Of a stretch of 64,000 nt of DNA, positions 62,651-64,000 are shown in pieces. Where the stretch lies: assembly GCF_014204715.1 (NCBI RefSeq), contig NZ_JACHLY010000001.1, positions 4,300,501 through 4,364,500 on the forward strand, written 5' to 3'. The first letter of the stretch is position 1, and every line of letters starts with the position of its first letter. The translations under genes were made by a program, and so were the position numbers. The stretch is from Streptomonospora salina (GTDB lineage: Bacteria; Actinomycetota; Actinomycetes; Streptosporangiales; Streptosporangiaceae). Below the pieces are notes generated by a model that did not search any database, was not told the origin of the DNA, and was given only the letters and a program-made list of their open reading frames with translations.

Positions 62651-63596
62651 TACCGACGAACAGGGGCGGGCGGCGGAAGTCGCCCGCCCCTCGACGCAGA
62701 CGCTGCGGTCAACCCTGGAGCCCCAGATCGACCAATCGATCGTGGGACGTGAGGACATCCGCGTCTGGGAGCAATCCGGCGTTGAGCGGCTCCGGCTGGA
62801 CGACGGACAGACGGTCGTCCTCAAGTACGCGATCGGGGATTTCGACGAGAGGGATGCCCTGACGCATGTGGCGGAGAACGGCGTACCCGTTCCGCGACTG
62901 CTCGCCGACTACGCCCAAGCGGACGGCAGTGTTCTCATGCTGTTGGAGGATCTTGGCCCTGAACTGCGTGCCCCCACGCTCGAAGACGCCGCGCAGACGG
63001 CTGTACAGATCCACATGTGTCCTGGCGTACCCGGCCGGACCGTCTTGGACAGCGCCGCACTGTCCCGACTCCCGGAAAAGACGCTGGCCTGGATCGGCGA
63101 CCTGCGGGAAGCCGGTCGCTGGGGACCGGACGAGGCGGGCGACATCAAGGACGACCTCGAAAAGATCGCCCGTGTCGCTGACCGTCGCGCGAGGGGAGCT
63201 GAGGAACCGCCGTTCGGCTTGTGCCACTCGGAGTTCCACCCCACGTCGATCCACATCGGTAACAGCGGCCGGAAGATCCTTGATTGGGCACGCTCCTACA
63301 CCGGTCCAGGGCTCTTGGACCTCGTGTCCTGGCAAGGCACTTCAGAGCCGCTTGACCTCGGTGCCGTCTCCTCGCTGATCGACGCCTACATCGCCGCTGG
63401 TGGTCCGCCGGAAGCTGCGCACGCGCGGGGCGACCTCCCCGCGCACGTCTGGGCAGGTGGCTGGGACAAGATGTGGATCATCGAATGGTTCCTTGAGGGG
63501 ACCGTGCGGTGGATCGCTGACCCCGCCGACGACGCCGGAATCCAAGACATGATCCGTGTCCATCTGAAGGAAGTGGTCGAGTGCCTGACGGACTGA
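62640..63596 (+). CDS. Aminoglycoside-phosphotransferase-like protein
   Basis: A 318-residue kinase-fold protein. The lobe-one Lys is in VVLKYAIGD, followed by the hinge LLEDLGPELR. The catalytic loop reads CHSEFHPTSIH, where the usual catalytic Asp of HGDxHxxN is Glu and the usual Asn is His, and the metal Asp is in ILDWARSY. The changes suggest altered or lost phosphotransfer. It starts at GTG 62640. Confidence 0.78.
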   Translation: MPSSTDEQGRAAEVARPSTQTLRSTLEPQIDQSIVGREDIRVWEQSGVERLRLDDGQTVVLKYAIGDFDERDALTHVAENGVPVPRLLADYAQADGSVLMLLEDLGPELRAPTLEDAAQTAVQIHMCPGVPGRTVLDSAALSRLPEKTLAWIGDLREAGRWGPDEAGDIKDDLEKIARVADRRARGAEEPPFGLCHSEFHPTSIHIGNSGRKILDWARSYTGPGLLDLVSWQGTSEPLDLGAVSSLIDAYIAAGGPPEAAHARGDLPAHVWAGGWDKMWIIEWFLEGTVRWIADPADDAGIQDMIRVHLKEVVECLTD

Positions 63597-64000
63597 TGCA
63601 GATCCATCCTGTTGAACGCCTCGTCCTACCTGACGGCGGAGAGGCCGACATCGATGCCGAACTCGTGCCCCTGATGCGAGCCCTGTGGTCTTTGGGTCTC
63701 AGCACCCTCGGATGCTGCCAAGACCACGGCGAAGCGATCGGAGACAACGGGCACCGGTCGCCGACCTCGGCTCAGGACCGGCAACGCCACGCCGACTTCT
63801 ACCGTGGCTACGTGTGGCTGAAGATGCCGAACGACGACGCCAAGGCACTCGTGGCCATTCTGGGCGAGCATCCCGCGTTCGCTCATCGCGTGCGGCGCTG
63901 GACCCACCCTGAGGCGTGGATGAACATCGTCTACATGTTCCCCGAGGACGAGGGCGGTGGAGCCGAACTCGCCGACGCGGCGCAGCTTCACTTTCCTCGC
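63596..64000 (+). CDS. Unknown protein, N-terminal part, runs off right edge
   Basis: The ATG at 63596 overlaps the previous stop (TGATG); a GTG at 63581 is the other option. The open 135 residues contain ALWSLGLSTLGCCQDHGEAI with a Cys-Cys-x2-His group and WLKMPNDDAKALVAILGEHP. It is coupled to the phosphotransferase-like gene. No family is recognised. Confidence 0.68.
   Translation, partial: MQIHPVERLVLPDGGEADIDAELVPLMRALWSLGLSTLGCCQDHGEAIGDNGHRSPTSAQDRQRHADFYRGYVWLKMPNDDAKALVAILGEHPAFAHRVRRWTHPEAWMNIVYMFPEDEGGGAELADAAQLHFPR

Noticed and set aside
1-64000. CRISPR arrays
   Set aside because: No regularly spaced identical repeats with unique spacers; the only tandem repeats are the TPR-coding units.

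Overview
This window is very GC-rich DNA with actinomycete gene style: many GTG starts, ATGA/GTGA gene overlaps, GC hairpins without T tracts, XRE-DUF397-type regulators and an FxLD lanthipeptide cluster. The gene content fits a filamentous actinobacterium, most like the Nocardiopsaceae (inference from gene content only).

Layout. 1-2.2 kb: an XRE regulator, an acetyltransferase and the start of a third gene, all on the minus strand. 2.4-9.1 kb: a lanthipeptide cluster with an anti-sigma-like ATPase, a small unknown protein, an isoaspartyl-type methyltransferase, a 67-residue FxLD precursor, full-length LanB and LanC; a strong hairpin separates the precursor from lanB. 9.2-10.6 kb: a lipoprotein and a secreted protein. 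10.6-11.7 kb: gene-poor, with direct repeats. 11.7-17.4 kb: an integrated-element-like region with a small zinc protein, three tandem diverged paralogues of unknown function and a double winged-helix protein, four of these genes each followed by a GC hairpin, then excisionase and tyrosine integrase. 17.5-20.1 kb: a STAND/NB-ARC-TPR protein with a 1-nt frameshift in its repeat array and an overlapping small membrane protein. 20.6 kb: tRNA-Arg(UCU). 21.3-23.9 kb: cobD-cobQ. 24.1 kb: a duplicated ribbon-helix-helix-like protein. 25-28.2 kb: a TetR regulator with a double palindromic operator and an ABC exporter. 28.4-30.8 kb: an F420-type reductase, then paaI-paaK behind a TetR-type operator. 31.1-32.7 kb: an ECF sigma factor, its zinc anti-sigma factor, and an ABC ATPase gene cut in its Walker A motif.

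32.66 kb onward is a siphovirus prophage. The late genes lie on the minus strand from about 54.5 down to 33.3 kb: a four-gene candidate DNA-modification cassette (ParB-like, P-loop kinase, small protein, TET/JBP-like dioxygenase), small and large terminase, portal, MuF-like protein, scaffold, capsid, connectors, tail tube, frameshifted tail chaperones, tape measure with a lytic domain, tail tip, membrane proteins and amidase. Two plus-strand genes sit between the terminase subunits. A plus-strand operon of small proteins runs from 54.9 to 58.5 kb. From 58.6 to 64 kb come an HNH protein, small DNA-binding proteins, a DUF397-XRE pair, another ATPase of the anti-sigma type, a phosphotransferase-like protein and unknowns. 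No integrase or 3' part of the cut ABC gene is seen there, so the right prophage end is not located.

The most unusual systems are the prophage modification cassette, the hairpin-separated family of unknown proteins, and the STAND-membrane protein pair that shares a short VIGxQ motif.
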